Source: Cellvibrionaceae bacterium
GTDB lineage: Bacteria; Pseudomonadota; Gammaproteobacteria; Pseudomonadales; Cellvibrionaceae
Reading direction: 5' to 3'
NCBI GenBank assembly: GCA_021151615.1
Contig: JAGKXA010000030.1
Span: 1 to 28,681, forward strand
Length of the DNA stretch: 28,681 nt
Shown here: positions 16,596-24,743 of the stretch, in pieces
Numbering within the stretch: the first letter of the stretch is position 1
Layout of the letters: every line of letters starts with the position of its first letter
The notes under the pieces: model-generated
What the model was told of the DNA's origin: nothing
Databases searched by the model: none
The model's input: only the letters and a program-made list of their open reading frames with translations
Program-made: the position numbers and the translations under genes

Positions 16596-17654
16596 TTATT
16601 TTGCAGCGTTGTAGAACATTGAATCCATAGCCGCCTCTTGCAATTGATGCACTATGGCTGCTTCCTGTTCGCTGTCATCTTCATGCACTTCATAAGCTTC
16701 GGGCTTAATGCCGAGCTTGTTAAACAATTGCATGTCTTTGTTGGCTTCAGGGTTTGGCGTAGTCAGCAATTTTTCGCCGTAGAAGATCGAGTTGGCACCC
16801 GCGAGGAATGCCATGGCCTGGGTTTGCTCATTCATTTGCTCGCGCCCGGCAGACAAGCGCACATGGGATTTAGGCATGAGGATACGCGCAACCGCGATGG
16901 TGCGAATAAAATCAAACGGATCCAGATCCGCTTCATCCGCCAATGGGGTTCCACCGACTTTTACGAGCATATTGATAGGAACAGATTCGGGGTGCTCCGG
17001 CATATTCGCCAGTTGTTGCAGCAAACCCGCGCGATCACTCACTTCTTCGCCCATGCCCACAATACCTCCGCAACAGACCTTCATACCAGCCTTTCGCACA
17101 TTGGCCAGGGTTTGCAAACGATCCTGATAGGTGCGGGTAGTGATAATTTCGCCGTAGTATTCGGGCGAGGTATCCAGATTGTGGTTGTAGTAATCGAGGC
17201 CTGCATCAGCCAGATCCTGCGCTTGTTGCTCGTCCAGCATACCCAGTGTCATACAGGTTTCCATGCCCAGGGCCTTAACGCCTTTCACCATGTGCGTTAC
17301 GTAGGGCATATCTTTACCCTTGGGTGAACGCCAGGCAGCACCCATACAGAAACGGGTCGCCCCCGAGGCCTTGGCCGCGCGCGCCTCTTCGATCACCTTT
17401 TCCACCGCCATCAGCTTTTCTTTTTCCAGGCCAGTGTCGTAACGAGCCGATTGCGGACAATAGGCGCAATCTTCCGGGCAGGCACCGGTTTTGATCGAGC
17501 ACAAAGTGCTGACCTGAACTTCGTTGGGATTAAAATAGGCGCGATGTACTGATTGCGCCTGGAACATCAGGTCACTAAAGGGCAAGGCGAACAGCGCGGT
17601 GATTTCGGCGCGGGTCCAATCATGTCGGATAGAAGGGGCAAAACTGGCGTTCAT
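16596..17654 (-). CDS. bioB: Biotin synthase
   Basis: Radical-SAM enzyme that inserts sulfur into dethiobiotin. The 352 residues are normal. The CxxxCxxC motif that binds the [4Fe-4S] cluster is C59, C63 and C66 in TGACPEDCAYCPQSARY. Downstream are ATRFCMGAAWRSPKG, METCMTLGML, DYYNHNLDTSPEYY and HVRLSAGREQM, which supply ligands of the second iron-sulfur cluster and the substrate site. It is the first gene of the operon and diverges from comF across 213 bases that hold a promoter and a BirA-like operator. The C-terminal tail is longer and more acidic than in E. coli. Confidence 0.98.
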   Translation of the reverse strand: MNASFAPSIRHDWTRAEITALFALPFSDLMFQAQSVHRAYFNPNEVQVSTLCSIKTGACPEDCAYCPQSARYDTGLEKEKLMAVEKVIEEARAAKASGATRFCMGAAWRSPKGKDMPYVTHMVKGVKALGMETCMTLGMLDEQQAQDLADAGLDYYNHNLDTSPEYYGEIITTRTYQDRLQTLANVRKAGMKVCCGGIVGMGEEVSDRAGLLQQLANMPEHPESVPINMLVKVGGTPLADEADLDPFDFIRTIAVARILMPKSHVRLSAGREQMNEQTQAMAFLAGANSIFYGEKLLTTPNPEANKDMQLFNKLGIKPEAYEVHEDDSEQEAAIVHQLQEAAMDSMFYNAAK

Positions 17655-17697
17655 AACGAATCCCTGAGGCTGATGGGGAATTTACGGAGTTAACTGC

Positions 17698-17725
17698 ATC
17701 TTACCCACGAGACCAAAGTTGTCAA
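17698..17725 (-). promoter_or_regulatory. Candidate bioB promoter
   Basis: On the minus strand TTGACA (17725-17720), a 16-base spacer and TAAGAT (17703-17698; four of six) form a plausible sigma70 promoter about 40 bases ahead of bioB. The -35 hexamer is inside the BirA-like half-site. Confidence 0.65.
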
Positions 17726-17751
17726 CTTTTAAAGAGGCGAAAAGTTTACTG
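17719..17751. promoter_or_regulatory. BirA-type biotin operator
   Basis: TTGTCAACT (17719-17727), a 15-base spacer and AGTTTACTG (17743-17751) fit the dyad bound by biotinyl-AMP-BirA in gammaproteobacteria (TTGTAAACC-N15-GGTTTACAA). Each half differs from the consensus at a few positions. It covers the -35 element of the candidate bioB promoter, the classical arrangement for repression when biotin is plentiful. The birA gene is not in the window. Confidence 0.65.
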
Positions 17752-17785
17752 CCCGGTTTTATCTGGGGCGTTTGACCTTTAGGTT

Positions 17786-17813
17786 TTGACACTGGCAACC
17801 AGGTCGATAGACT
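17786..17813 (+). promoter_or_regulatory. Candidate comF promoter
   Basis: TTGACA (17786-17791), a 16-base spacer and TAGACT (17808-17813) lie about 55 bases ahead of the comF start. The -35 element is perfect and the -10 element matches at four of six. It is outside the BirA-like site by some 35 bases. Confidence 0.5.
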
Positions 17814-17867
17814 AGGATCCACCATGAAGATAACTCCACCAGCGATAGCTACAGCAAGGATTGCACC

Positions 17868-18611
17868 ATGACACTGATTTCAAGACTCTTCACAAACCCC
17901 ACCCCAGGATTCTTATCCGGCTTCGTCAATCAGTTGATTCCCAATCGCTGCCTGCTTTGCGGCGAAACACAGGCTAACGTCCTGCTTTGCCCCCATTGCC
18001 GTGAACAACTGCCGCACCTGGAGCTATTCCCCTTTCTCTGCAGTTGTTGCGCCCTGCCGCTAAAAAGCGCAGCACCTTTTTGCGGTCACTGCCTGGAGCG
18101 CAGGCCGGCCTTTAGTAGCAGTTGTATCGCCTTTAGTTACGAATACCCGCTGGATTTCCTGATTCACCAGTTTAAATATCGCCACCAACTGACCAGTGGC
18201 AAATTATTGGGGGAGTTACTGGTTGAGGCTTGCCGTCAAGCGGAGCGCCCCGACTTCCTGGTACCAGCACCCATCCACTGGCGCAAACGCTGGCAGCGAG
18301 GCTTTAACCAGACCGAATTGCTCGCACGCCAGTTGGCCAAATCGCTCCAACTGCCAGTCGTAAATGCGCTGCGCCAGACCCGTTACCACGAATCACAGAA
18401 AGGCTTGGGGCGGCAGCAGCGGCAAAAAAACCTGCGCCAGTCACTGGCGATTCGCGACAAAAACAGGCAAAAAATACAAGGCGCGCAGATCGCGCTGATC
18501 GATGATGTCGTAACCACTACGGCGACGGCGCGCGCCTTGAGTGAACTTCTGCTCAATGCGGGCGCCCAACGAGTGGATATATGGGCATTGGCGCGCACAC
18601 CGGATCATTGA
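17868..18611 (+). CDS. comF: ComF family protein
   Basis: Cytoplasmic protein of the ComF/GntX family, required for natural transformation in several bacteria and built on a phosphoribosyltransferase fold. The N-terminal 80 residues hold two zinc-ribbon-like Cys pairs sets (C28/C31 with C41/C44, and C58-C61 with C72/C75). The PRPP-binding loop is ALIDDVVTTTATARAL (209-224). The 247 residues are typical. AAGGA precedes the ATG by 8 bases. Being divergent from bioB is a conserved arrangement in pseudomonads, so proximity to the bio operon need not mean shared function. The presence of type IV pilus genes (pilQ, pilP) at the far end of the window fits a potential for DNA uptake. Confidence 0.93.
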   Translation: MTLISRLFTNPTPGFLSGFVNQLIPNRCLLCGETQANVLLCPHCREQLPHLELFPFLCSCCALPLKSAAPFCGHCLERRPAFSSSCIAFSYEYPLDFLIHQFKYRHQLTSGKLLGELLVEACRQAERPDFLVPAPIHWRKRWQRGFNQTELLARQLAKSLQLPVVNALRQTRYHESQKGLGRQQRQKNLRQSLAIRDKNRQKIQGAQIALIDDVVTTTATARALSELLLNAGAQRVDIWALARTPDH

Positions 18612-18769
18612 TTATCAACGCGGGTCGCCCCGGTGCGATTGCCATAGCCGGCAAATTGTTTTTTGTGCAGGGCATTTGCCCCAAACAGAGGCATTTCGTC
18701 CTACCCGTGGCGAGCAATTGCCGCTAATATCCACGCATAATTTCGATCAACCCAGCCGCAAGGACTTTC

Positions 18770-20149
18770 ATGAAATTTCGCTTCCTTCTACTGCCACTGG
18801 CACTCGCATGTGCCCTTGACAGTAACGCCCAGGCGCTCAAACCCAAACCGAGCGAGCCTCCGCAAACACCTGCACCGGTACAAACAGCCTCCTCCACTGC
18901 GCAACAACTTTATGCATCGGCCCAGCAGGATTTGCTGCAACTGCGCGTATTAACCAAAAGTGGCAACAGCCAAAGCTCGGTTGGCTCGGGCTTTTTAATC
19001 GGGACGTCCAATTTGGTAATCACCAATTACCATGTGGTATCGCAAATCGCGCTGGAACCTGATACCTATTTTGGTGAATACAAAGACACGCAAGGTAAAA
19101 GCGGTGCGATTGAATTGCTCGCCGTGGATGTACTCCACGACCTGGCGGTAGTGCGGGTGGATGAGCAAGGCACCGGTTTTTTTAACGTGCCTTTTGCCGG
19201 TGGTGATCAACCCCAACCCCCATTGGAAGCGCTGAAGCAGGGGCAGCACCTGTACTCACTGGGCAACCCGCTGGATTTGGGCTTTACCATTTCCGAAGGC
19301 ACCTATAACGGCGAGAGCCATCGCGGTTTTTCCGCGCAATTGATGTTTACCGGCCCCGTTAACCCCGGTATGAGCGGTGGCCCCAATGTCACTGCCAGCG
19401 GCCAACTCGCCGGGGTGAATGTCGCCCATAGACGTGACGGCGAACTGGTGAGCTTTTTGGTTCCGGCAATCTTTGTGCAGCAATTGCTTGCAAAAGTCAG
19501 CGCCGATATGACACCGCCGAAAGATTTCAATCCCATCATTGGTGAACAGTTGCTGCAACACCAAAGCACGATGGTCGATACTTTATTGGCGAAACCTTTC
19601 AGTATTAAACAACTGGGGCCTTATCAAGTACCGGTGCGCGAATCCGAGCAAGTGCGCTGCTGGGGCAACACCGATAACAGCGAGAAGAAGGCTTATTCCA
19701 TCGATACCATCAACTGCAATATGGAATCGGCGATTTTTGTGTCGGGTGAACTGCAAACCGGGCACCTGAGCATGCATCACAAGTTTGCGCGCAACAAAAA
19801 ACTCAATGCAATGCAATTTGCCCAACTGGCCACCAATCTCTACAACGGCCAGGTGTACAGCACCGCCAAAAGCGAAACCATTACCCCTGCCTACTGCACC
19901 GAAAGTTTTGTCGGTCACAACAATATTTCGCTGCGCGCACTGGTATGTGCCGAGGCCTACCACAAATTCAAGGATCTCTATGATTTCACCCTTATCACCG
20001 CCAGTACCGACGACAGCGACAAGAGTTTGCAAAGCATGATTAACATCCAGGGCGTGTCCTACGCCAATGGCGTGAAATTAATTAGCCAGTTTATGCAGGG
20101 TATTGATCGCATTGCGCCGGCCAAAGCAGGCGCGGAGGTGAGCGAATGA
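18770..20149 (+). CDS. Secreted trypsin-like serine protease
   Basis: A 459-residue exported protein. The signal peptide covers about residues 1-20 (KFRFLLLPLALACAL, then a likely cut near NAQA). After a Pro/Thr/Gln-rich spacer comes a chymotrypsin-fold protease with a complete triad: H88 in ITNYHVV, D124 in HDLAVVRV and S202 in NPGMSGGPNV. The fold and GNPLDLGF segment recall HtrA/DegP-type peptidases, but no PDZ domain follows. Residues 260-459 are unfamiliar and contain four or five cysteines (CWGN, INCNM, AYCTESF, ALVCAEAY), which could form disulfides in the periplasm. AAGGA precedes the ATG. Its stop overlaps the next gene by 4 bases. Substrate unknown. Confidence 0.88.
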   Translation: MKFRFLLLPLALACALDSNAQALKPKPSEPPQTPAPVQTASSTAQQLYASAQQDLLQLRVLTKSGNSQSSVGSGFLIGTSNLVITNYHVVSQIALEPDTYFGEYKDTQGKSGAIELLAVDVLHDLAVVRVDEQGTGFFNVPFAGGDQPQPPLEALKQGQHLYSLGNPLDLGFTISEGTYNGESHRGFSAQLMFTGPVNPGMSGGPNVTASGQLAGVNVAHRRDGELVSFLVPAIFVQQLLAKVSADMTPPKDFNPIIGEQLLQHQSTMVDTLLAKPFSIKQLGPYQVPVRESEQVRCWGNTDNSEKKAYSIDTINCNMESAIFVSGELQTGHLSMHHKFARNKKLNAMQFAQLATNLYNGQVYSTAKSETITPAYCTESFVGHNNISLRALVCAEAYHKFKDLYDFTLITASTDDSDKSLQSMINIQGVSYANGVKLISQFMQGIDRIAPAKAGAEVSE

Positions 20150-21243
20150 GCCAGCCTGTTTTTGTTGAACTGCTCACGCCGGAAGATGAAGTCATTAGCC
20201 GCAGCAAATTTACCCAGTTACCTATTCGCATCGGCCGCGCTTACGACAACGATATTATCCTCGACGACCAGCACACAGCCGCACATCACGCACAGATTGA
20301 ACTCAATCAATTGGATGAGTTGGTGATTAATGACCTGGGCAGCCAGAACGGCATAGCACTGGGTAAGCAGCGTAGCGATTTCTTTGTGGTGAATGGCGAT
20401 GCAATTTACCGCCTGGGCCACACACACCTGCGCGTGCGCACTGCCACCTATGAAGTGGCACCGGAAGTGAGCGATTCCACTAATCACCACTGGGAAGGCT
20501 GGCTGCCGGCGCTACTCGGGGGAGCTTTGTTACTGGTGATAGGCCTGCTCAGCAATTGGCTGGGCGACTTGCAACAGGGAACGCTCAGCAAATACCTGCT
20601 CGAACTGGTCAGTACCCTGGGCTTTGCGCTGGGTTGGGCTGGCACCTGGGCCGTCTTCAGCAAGTTATTGAATGGCCATGCCCGCTTTGGTCGCCATTTG
20701 TTTATTGTCAGCGCAGGTCTCGCGATCGTAGAAATCTGGGAGTTTTTTAGCGGCATTATCGCCTATTCATTCAGCCTGGAATGGCTCGCCCGCTTTACCA
20801 GCCAGCCAATCATAATGATTTTCGCGTTTGTGCTTTATTTCCACCTGCTAACTGCCGGCAACAAGCGGCCGCAGCGCCTGCGCTTCTATCTCGCCGGTTT
20901 GGCGCTGCTCGCTATTGGGATCAACATGGCGAAACAGTACCAGGCGAGCAATTATCTGTCTGATGAGCTTTACCTCAGCAAACTTTACCCACCGATTATG
21001 CGCATGAGTGGTGATACCTCACTGGAGGCGTTCACCAAAGACATTGAAGCTCTGCAAGCCAGGGTCGATAACGAGCGCAAGGAGAAGCCGGAGAAGGACA
21101 AGAACCTGATCGAAAAAATGATCGAACCCGATGAAGCCAGTGATGATCCGAGCGGCACGACCTCATCATCAAGCCAGTCATCAAGCCCGGCAACACCAGG
21201 CACTGGTTTAACCACAACAGCAGCACCATTGCAGGCTCGCTAA
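20146..21243 (+). CDS. FHA-domain membrane protein
   Basis: A 365-residue protein with an N-terminal FHA domain (about 8-98) that binds phosphothreonine peptides: IRIGRAYDNDIIL (27-39), HHAQIEL with the conserved His-His (47-53), and DLGSQNGI (63-70). Five predicted membrane spans follow (about 119-137, 151-173, 184-207, 221-236, 246-260). The FHA domain should be cytoplasmic, and an odd number of spans would put the charged, Ser/Thr/Pro-rich tail (261-365) in the periplasm, where the neighbouring protease acts. No enzymatic domain is visible. The 4-base overlap with the protease gene implies translational coupling and a shared task. I recognise no named family beyond FHA. Confidence 0.85.
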   Translation: MSQPVFVELLTPEDEVISRSKFTQLPIRIGRAYDNDIILDDQHTAAHHAQIELNQLDELVINDLGSQNGIALGKQRSDFFVVNGDAIYRLGHTHLRVRTATYEVAPEVSDSTNHHWEGWLPALLGGALLLVIGLLSNWLGDLQQGTLSKYLLELVSTLGFALGWAGTWAVFSKLLNGHARFGRHLFIVSAGLAIVEIWEFFSGIIAYSFSLEWLARFTSQPIIMIFAFVLYFHLLTAGNKRPQRLRFYLAGLALLAIGINMAKQYQASNYLSDELYLSKLYPPIMRMSGDTSLEAFTKDIEALQARVDNERKEKPEKDKNLIEKMIEPDEASDDPSGTTSSSSQSSSPATPGTGLTTTAAPLQAR

Positions 21244-21249
21244 CTCAAT

Positions 21250-21278
21250 TGGACAGTGCGGGGGCGCCCGCCTAGAAT
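21250..21278 (+). promoter_or_regulatory. Candidate gcvT promoter
   Basis: TGGACA (21250-21255), a 17-base spacer and TAGAAT (21273-21278) match sigma70 consensus at five of six bases in each box. Transcription would start near 21285, giving a leader of about 35 bases before gcvT. The -10 box is in the loop of the hairpin at 21261-21286. Confidence 0.6.
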
Positions 21279-21290
21279 GGCGCCCCTTTT
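21261..21290 (+). terminator. Candidate terminator of the protease-FHA operon
   Basis: An 8-bp stem GGGGCGCC/GGCGCCCC (21261-21268 with 21279-21286, 10-base loop) is followed by TTTT, 17 bases after the FHA gene stop. The short T tract makes it moderate. It overlaps the candidate gcvT promoter. Confidence 0.55.
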
Positions 21291-21319
21291 GATCACCCTC
21301 ATTCCAGCAGGTACCTCCC

Positions 21320-22408
21320 ATGGGCAATAAAACCGCTCTTTTCGCCACCCATCAGACTATGGGCGGCAAACTTGTCGACTTCGGCGGCTGGGATATGCCT
21401 CTGCACTACGGCTCGCAAATTGAAGAACACCACAAGGTACGCCAGCATGCCGGTATGTTTGATGTCTCCCATATGACCGTGGTGGATGTGACCGGCACAG
21501 GTGCCAAGGCGTACCTGCAATACCTGCTGGCCAACGATGTCGCCAAACTGGATAACCTGCTCGGCAAAGCGCTCTACAGCGGCATGCTCACGCCCGAGGG
21601 AGGTGTTATCGACGACCTTATCGTTTACAACCTGGGTGATTGGTATCGCGTGGTAGTCAACTGCAGCACACGGGAAAAAGACCTGGCCTGGATGAACAAG
21701 GTTGCCGCCGACTTTACCGTATCACTGCAAGAGCGCGCCGATCTGGCCATGATTGCTGTACAAGGCCCCAAGGCGATCAGCATTGCCAAAGCGGTTGCCG
21801 GCAGCGACAAAGCCGCGGTAATCGATCAGTTGAAAGTATTCCAGGGCCTGCCCGCCGCCGATTGGTTTATCGGCCGCACCGGCTATACCGGTGAAGATGG
21901 ACTGGAAATCATGCTGCCCAATGAACAAGCGGCAGGATTCTGGATCGCACTGGCCGAGGCCGGCGTTGCCCCCTGCGGTCTGGGCGCGCGCGATACCTTG
22001 CGCCTGGAGGCCGGTATGAACCTCTACGGCCACGAGATGGATGAGACCATATCACCCTTGGCGGCAAATATGGGCTGGACCATCGCCTGGCAACCCGCCG
22101 AGCGCAATTTTATCGGCCGCGCGGCCCTCGAATCACAAAGAGCGGACGGCAAGCAGCACAAGCTCGTAGGTTTAGTACTGCGTGAGCGCGGTGTACTGCG
22201 CGCGGAGCAGGTGGTCACTATTGAGGGTAGCGACGAAAAAGGCATTATCACCAGCGGGACATTTTCGCCCAGCTTGGGCTATTCTATTGCTTTGGCGCGC
22301 GTGCCTGTCGACATCGGCAGCCAGTGCCTGGTAGAGATGCGCGGCAAACAGGTTCAGGTTGAAGTCGTTGCACCCAGTTTTGTCCGCAACGGCAAACCCT
22401 TGATTTAG
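21320..22408 (+). CDS. gcvT: Glycine cleavage system T protein (aminomethyltransferase)
   Basis: Takes the aminomethyl group from the H-protein lipoyl arm, transfers the one-carbon unit to tetrahydrofolate and releases ammonia. The 362 residues match E. coli GcvT (364). The N terminus VDFGGWDMPLHYGSQIEEHH and MFDVSHM, the middle RTGYTGEDGLEI and GLGARDTLRLEAGMNL, and the C-terminal barrel ending FVRNGKPLI are all characteristic. It is transcribed with gcvH, 107 bases downstream. The leader is too short for a tandem glycine riboswitch. Confidence 0.97.
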   Translation: MGNKTALFATHQTMGGKLVDFGGWDMPLHYGSQIEEHHKVRQHAGMFDVSHMTVVDVTGTGAKAYLQYLLANDVAKLDNLLGKALYSGMLTPEGGVIDDLIVYNLGDWYRVVVNCSTREKDLAWMNKVAADFTVSLQERADLAMIAVQGPKAISIAKAVAGSDKAAVIDQLKVFQGLPAADWFIGRTGYTGEDGLEIMLPNEQAAGFWIALAEAGVAPCGLGARDTLRLEAGMNLYGHEMDETISPLAANMGWTIAWQPAERNFIGRAALESQRADGKQHKLVGLVLRERGVLRAEQVVTIEGSDEKGIITSGTFSPSLGYSIALARVPVDIGSQCLVEMRGKQVQVEVVAPSFVRNGKPLI

Positions 22409-22515
22409 ATACCCCCGAGAAAAGCGTTAAATCAACTTGCAAAATGCGTGGCGGATTTACTTCGCCCGAAAACCCAACACATCACGTTAAACAAGCAAAG
22501 TAACAGGACAGCATC

Positions 22516-22908
22516 ATGAGCGAGATTCGCAAAGAATTGAAATACCTGAGCAGCCACGAGTGGGCGCGTGTAGAGGAAGACGGCACAGTGACCATCGGGA
22601 TTACTGACCATGCGCAAGACGCACTGGGCGATGTTGTCTATGTAGAAACGCCGGAAGTGGGATCACGTGTTGCCGTGGGTGAAGAAGCTGGCGTAGTTGA
22701 ATCAGTAAAGGCCGCTTCCGATATTTACACACTGGTAACCGGCGAAGTGGTCGCGGTCAATGAAGCGCTGCAGGATGCACCCGAAACCGTAAATGGTTCG
22801 CCTTACGATGATGGCTGGTTCTTCCGTGTACAACCTGACGATTTGTCCGAGTTGGAAGATGCGATGGATGCAGAAGAATACCGCGAAATGCTGGAAAGCG
22901 AAGAGTAA
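22516..22908 (+). CDS. gcvH: Glycine cleavage system H protein
   Basis: Lipoyl carrier that shuttles the aminomethyl group between the P, T and L proteins. The 130 residues are typical, with SSHEWARVEEDGTVTIGITDHAQ near the N terminus and the lipoylated lysine K65 in ESVKAASDIY. GDVVYVETPEVGS comes just before, and a C-terminal acidic helix follows. AGGA stands 8 bases before the ATG. A terminator lies 20 bases beyond its stop. The decarboxylase gene gcvP, often adjacent, is not present in the window. Confidence 0.98.
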   Translation: MSEIRKELKYLSSHEWARVEEDGTVTIGITDHAQDALGDVVYVETPEVGSRVAVGEEAGVVESVKAASDIYTLVTGEVVAVNEALQDAPETVNGSPYDDGWFFRVQPDDLSELEDAMDAEEYREMLESEE

Positions 22909-22929
22909 CTTCACTGAAATTATTACAAT

Positions 22930-22958
22930 AAAAAACGCGGCCGTTGCCGCGTTTTTTA
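22930..22958. terminator. Bidirectional terminator between gcvH and damX
   Basis: A stem ACGCGG/CCGCGT (22935-22940 with 22947-22952), extended by A5/T5 pairs, ends in T6 on the plus strand and in a T-rich run on the minus strand. It lies between the convergent gcvH and damX-like genes and should serve both. Confidence 0.85.
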
Positions 22959-22982
22959 TCTAACCATAAAAGCAATAGATTT

Positions 22983-24716
22983 TTACATTGCAGCTTTAAT
23001 TTCTGCCTGAATAGTTTTCAAATCGCGCGGCCAAGGTCCAGCATCGCGTTGCACCGCGGGTAATTTCGCGATTGCCTGACGCGCCTGAGCAGAGCTGACA
23101 AAACGCCCGGTAACAACCACAAACCAATCTTTTCCTGCCCGCTTACTCTTAAACATAAGCAATTCTTTCTTATTGGACTGTGCCGCAATGTAATCAAGTG
23201 CTGCTTTCTGATTACTCACGCCCAGTAATTGAATCGTGTATTCATTCGGCTTCCAGCTTAATAGATTCCGCTCTTGCACACTGCCCATTGGGCGCACAGG
23301 CTTTGCTGGCTCGGCCACCAATACAGGCTGCGACTTTTCTTCCACAACTGGCTTTGTTGTTGGCTCCACTGAGACAGGTGCAGTAACTTGTGCTGAAGCG
23401 GGCGTGAGAACAGGCCTGGACTCACTCACCGTTGATTGGGCGGCTACTTTTGGCGGCGTTGTCGGTAGCTGAGCTAGAGGAACAACTTGCTCCTGTGCAA
23501 TTTCGCGCTCCGGTTGTTTGGTCTGCACCTCGCTACTGGGCGATGCAACTACAGACTCCAGTGCAGTAGTTGACGGAGATTGTGTTACAACTTGTACTTC
23601 CTGATTCGGTTGTTGCGGTTGCGGCAAGCTCTGCATTAAAGGCTGCACAGGCGTTTCGGTGGAGGTTAGCTCCAGCGAACTTGCCGTTGATGCTGCAACA
23701 GATGCAGTTGTAGGTTGTACTGAGGTAGAAGTTATCGCAATTGATGGTACTGGCTTTTCATCTCCCAGATACAAAAACGCAACACCAACCAGCGCCAACA
23801 CCACCGAGATAGCAACAATGTGCACCACTGGTAACGGCCGTTTACTCATTACTCGCGCAGGTGTGACAGACTCCAGCAAATGTTCTTCCGCAAGGCCATG
23901 CAAAACATTTAATTGTCCATGGGACTGACGCCACCAAGAATCCACTTTAGCTTCAGTAAAAATTTCCGGACCGAGATAATCTGCCATTTCCATGCGGAAA
24001 TTTAAATAATCGACGGTTTCCAGAAGTGTAAATGCTTGCAAGTAAAAATCATTGCACAATAGATTTTCCGGGCTCAATCGCTCCATACGACGCATGAGCG
24101 ACGGTTCTCCAAACAACGCAAGATGCAAACGGTTTTGCTGCGGGAAATTATTCAAGAGAGAGGTGAGTACAGAAATAGATTGATCATCCAGCAGATGCGC
24201 ATTATCCAGAACAACAACCGCCAAGCCATCATCTTCCGCTAACGCCTCTTCGGCAATAAAACCCTCCAGCGTCGCTAGCAAATTTTCCGCAGAGGGAATA
24301 TCGCCAGCTTGAACACCAAAAGCCTGATTAATCGATAGCAGTATTTGTTCCAGCGTTTGTCCAGCTCGAAGCCCAAGAAAACAAATTTGATCCTGATCCG
24401 AAAGCGAATCCATAAAGGCGTGGGCGATACGTGTTTTTCCAACGCCGTATTCCCCCATAACAACTAACACACTGTTGCTAAATTGACACAAATGCAACAA
24501 CTGGTCGAGCAACTGACGACGCCCTGCCCCCGTAAACAATGGGAAAGAATAATCGTGCGCAAAAGGATCTTCGGATAAACCATAGCGCTGACGGTAATCC
24601 GCCAATAACGGATCTTCTTTTTGCTCATCCTGATCATGAAACAAATAACCTTGTTGAGAATCCTGATCCAGAATTCGGCTATCTGGCTGGGCACGTAGTG
24701 GTGACTCTCCCGTCAT
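22983..24716 (-). CDS. damX: DamX-like AAA+ ATPase with SPOR domain
   Basis: An inner-membrane protein of 577 residues with an N-terminal ExeA/GspA-type ATPase (about 45-285): Walker A GEYGVGKT (88-95), Walker B AVVVLD (166-171). A single membrane span (295-317) is followed by a low-complexity Pro/Thr/Gln/Val-rich linker (320-485) and a C-terminal SPOR domain (about 495-575, YTIQLLGVSNQKAALDYI, WFVVVTGRF). SPOR binds denuded septal peptidoglycan, so the protein should gather at the division site with the ATPase in the cytoplasm. E. coli DamX lacks the full ATPase; the longer form is what I expect in pseudomonads and relatives. It lies 27 bases after aroB, as in the E. coli aroK-aroB-damX order. 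The dam gene is not visible. Confidence 0.88.
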   Translation of the reverse strand: MTGESPLRAQPDSRILDQDSQQGYLFHDQDEQKEDPLLADYRQRYGLSEDPFAHDYSFPLFTGAGRRQLLDQLLHLCQFSNSVLVVMGEYGVGKTRIAHAFMDSLSDQDQICFLGLRAGQTLEQILLSINQAFGVQAGDIPSAENLLATLEGFIAEEALAEDDGLAVVVLDNAHLLDDQSISVLTSLLNNFPQQNRLHLALFGEPSLMRRMERLSPENLLCNDFYLQAFTLLETVDYLNFRMEMADYLGPEIFTEAKVDSWWRQSHGQLNVLHGLAEEHLLESVTPARVMSKRPLPVVHIVAISVVLALVGVAFLYLGDEKPVPSIAITSTSVQPTTASVAASTASSLELTSTETPVQPLMQSLPQPQQPNQEVQVVTQSPSTTALESVVASPSSEVQTKQPEREIAQEQVVPLAQLPTTPPKVAAQSTVSESRPVLTPASAQVTAPVSVEPTTKPVVEEKSQPVLVAEPAKPVRPMGSVQERNLLSWKPNEYTIQLLGVSNQKAALDYIAAQSNKKELLMFKSKRAGKDWFVVVTGRFVSSAQARQAIAKLPAVQRDAGPWPRDLKTIQAEIKAAM

Positions 24717-24743
24717 AATCTCAGTCTCTTTTAACCTGATTAA

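Noticed and set aside
16638..17327. Plus-strand open frame of 229 codons opposite bioB
   Set aside because: It is antisense to a complete biotin synthase, His/Phe-rich in the manner of shadow frames, with no signature.
21244..21319. Glycine riboswitch ahead of gcvT
   Set aside because: Only 76 bases separate the genes and they hold a promoter and a hairpin. A glycine aptamer would need more room and shows no recognisable core.
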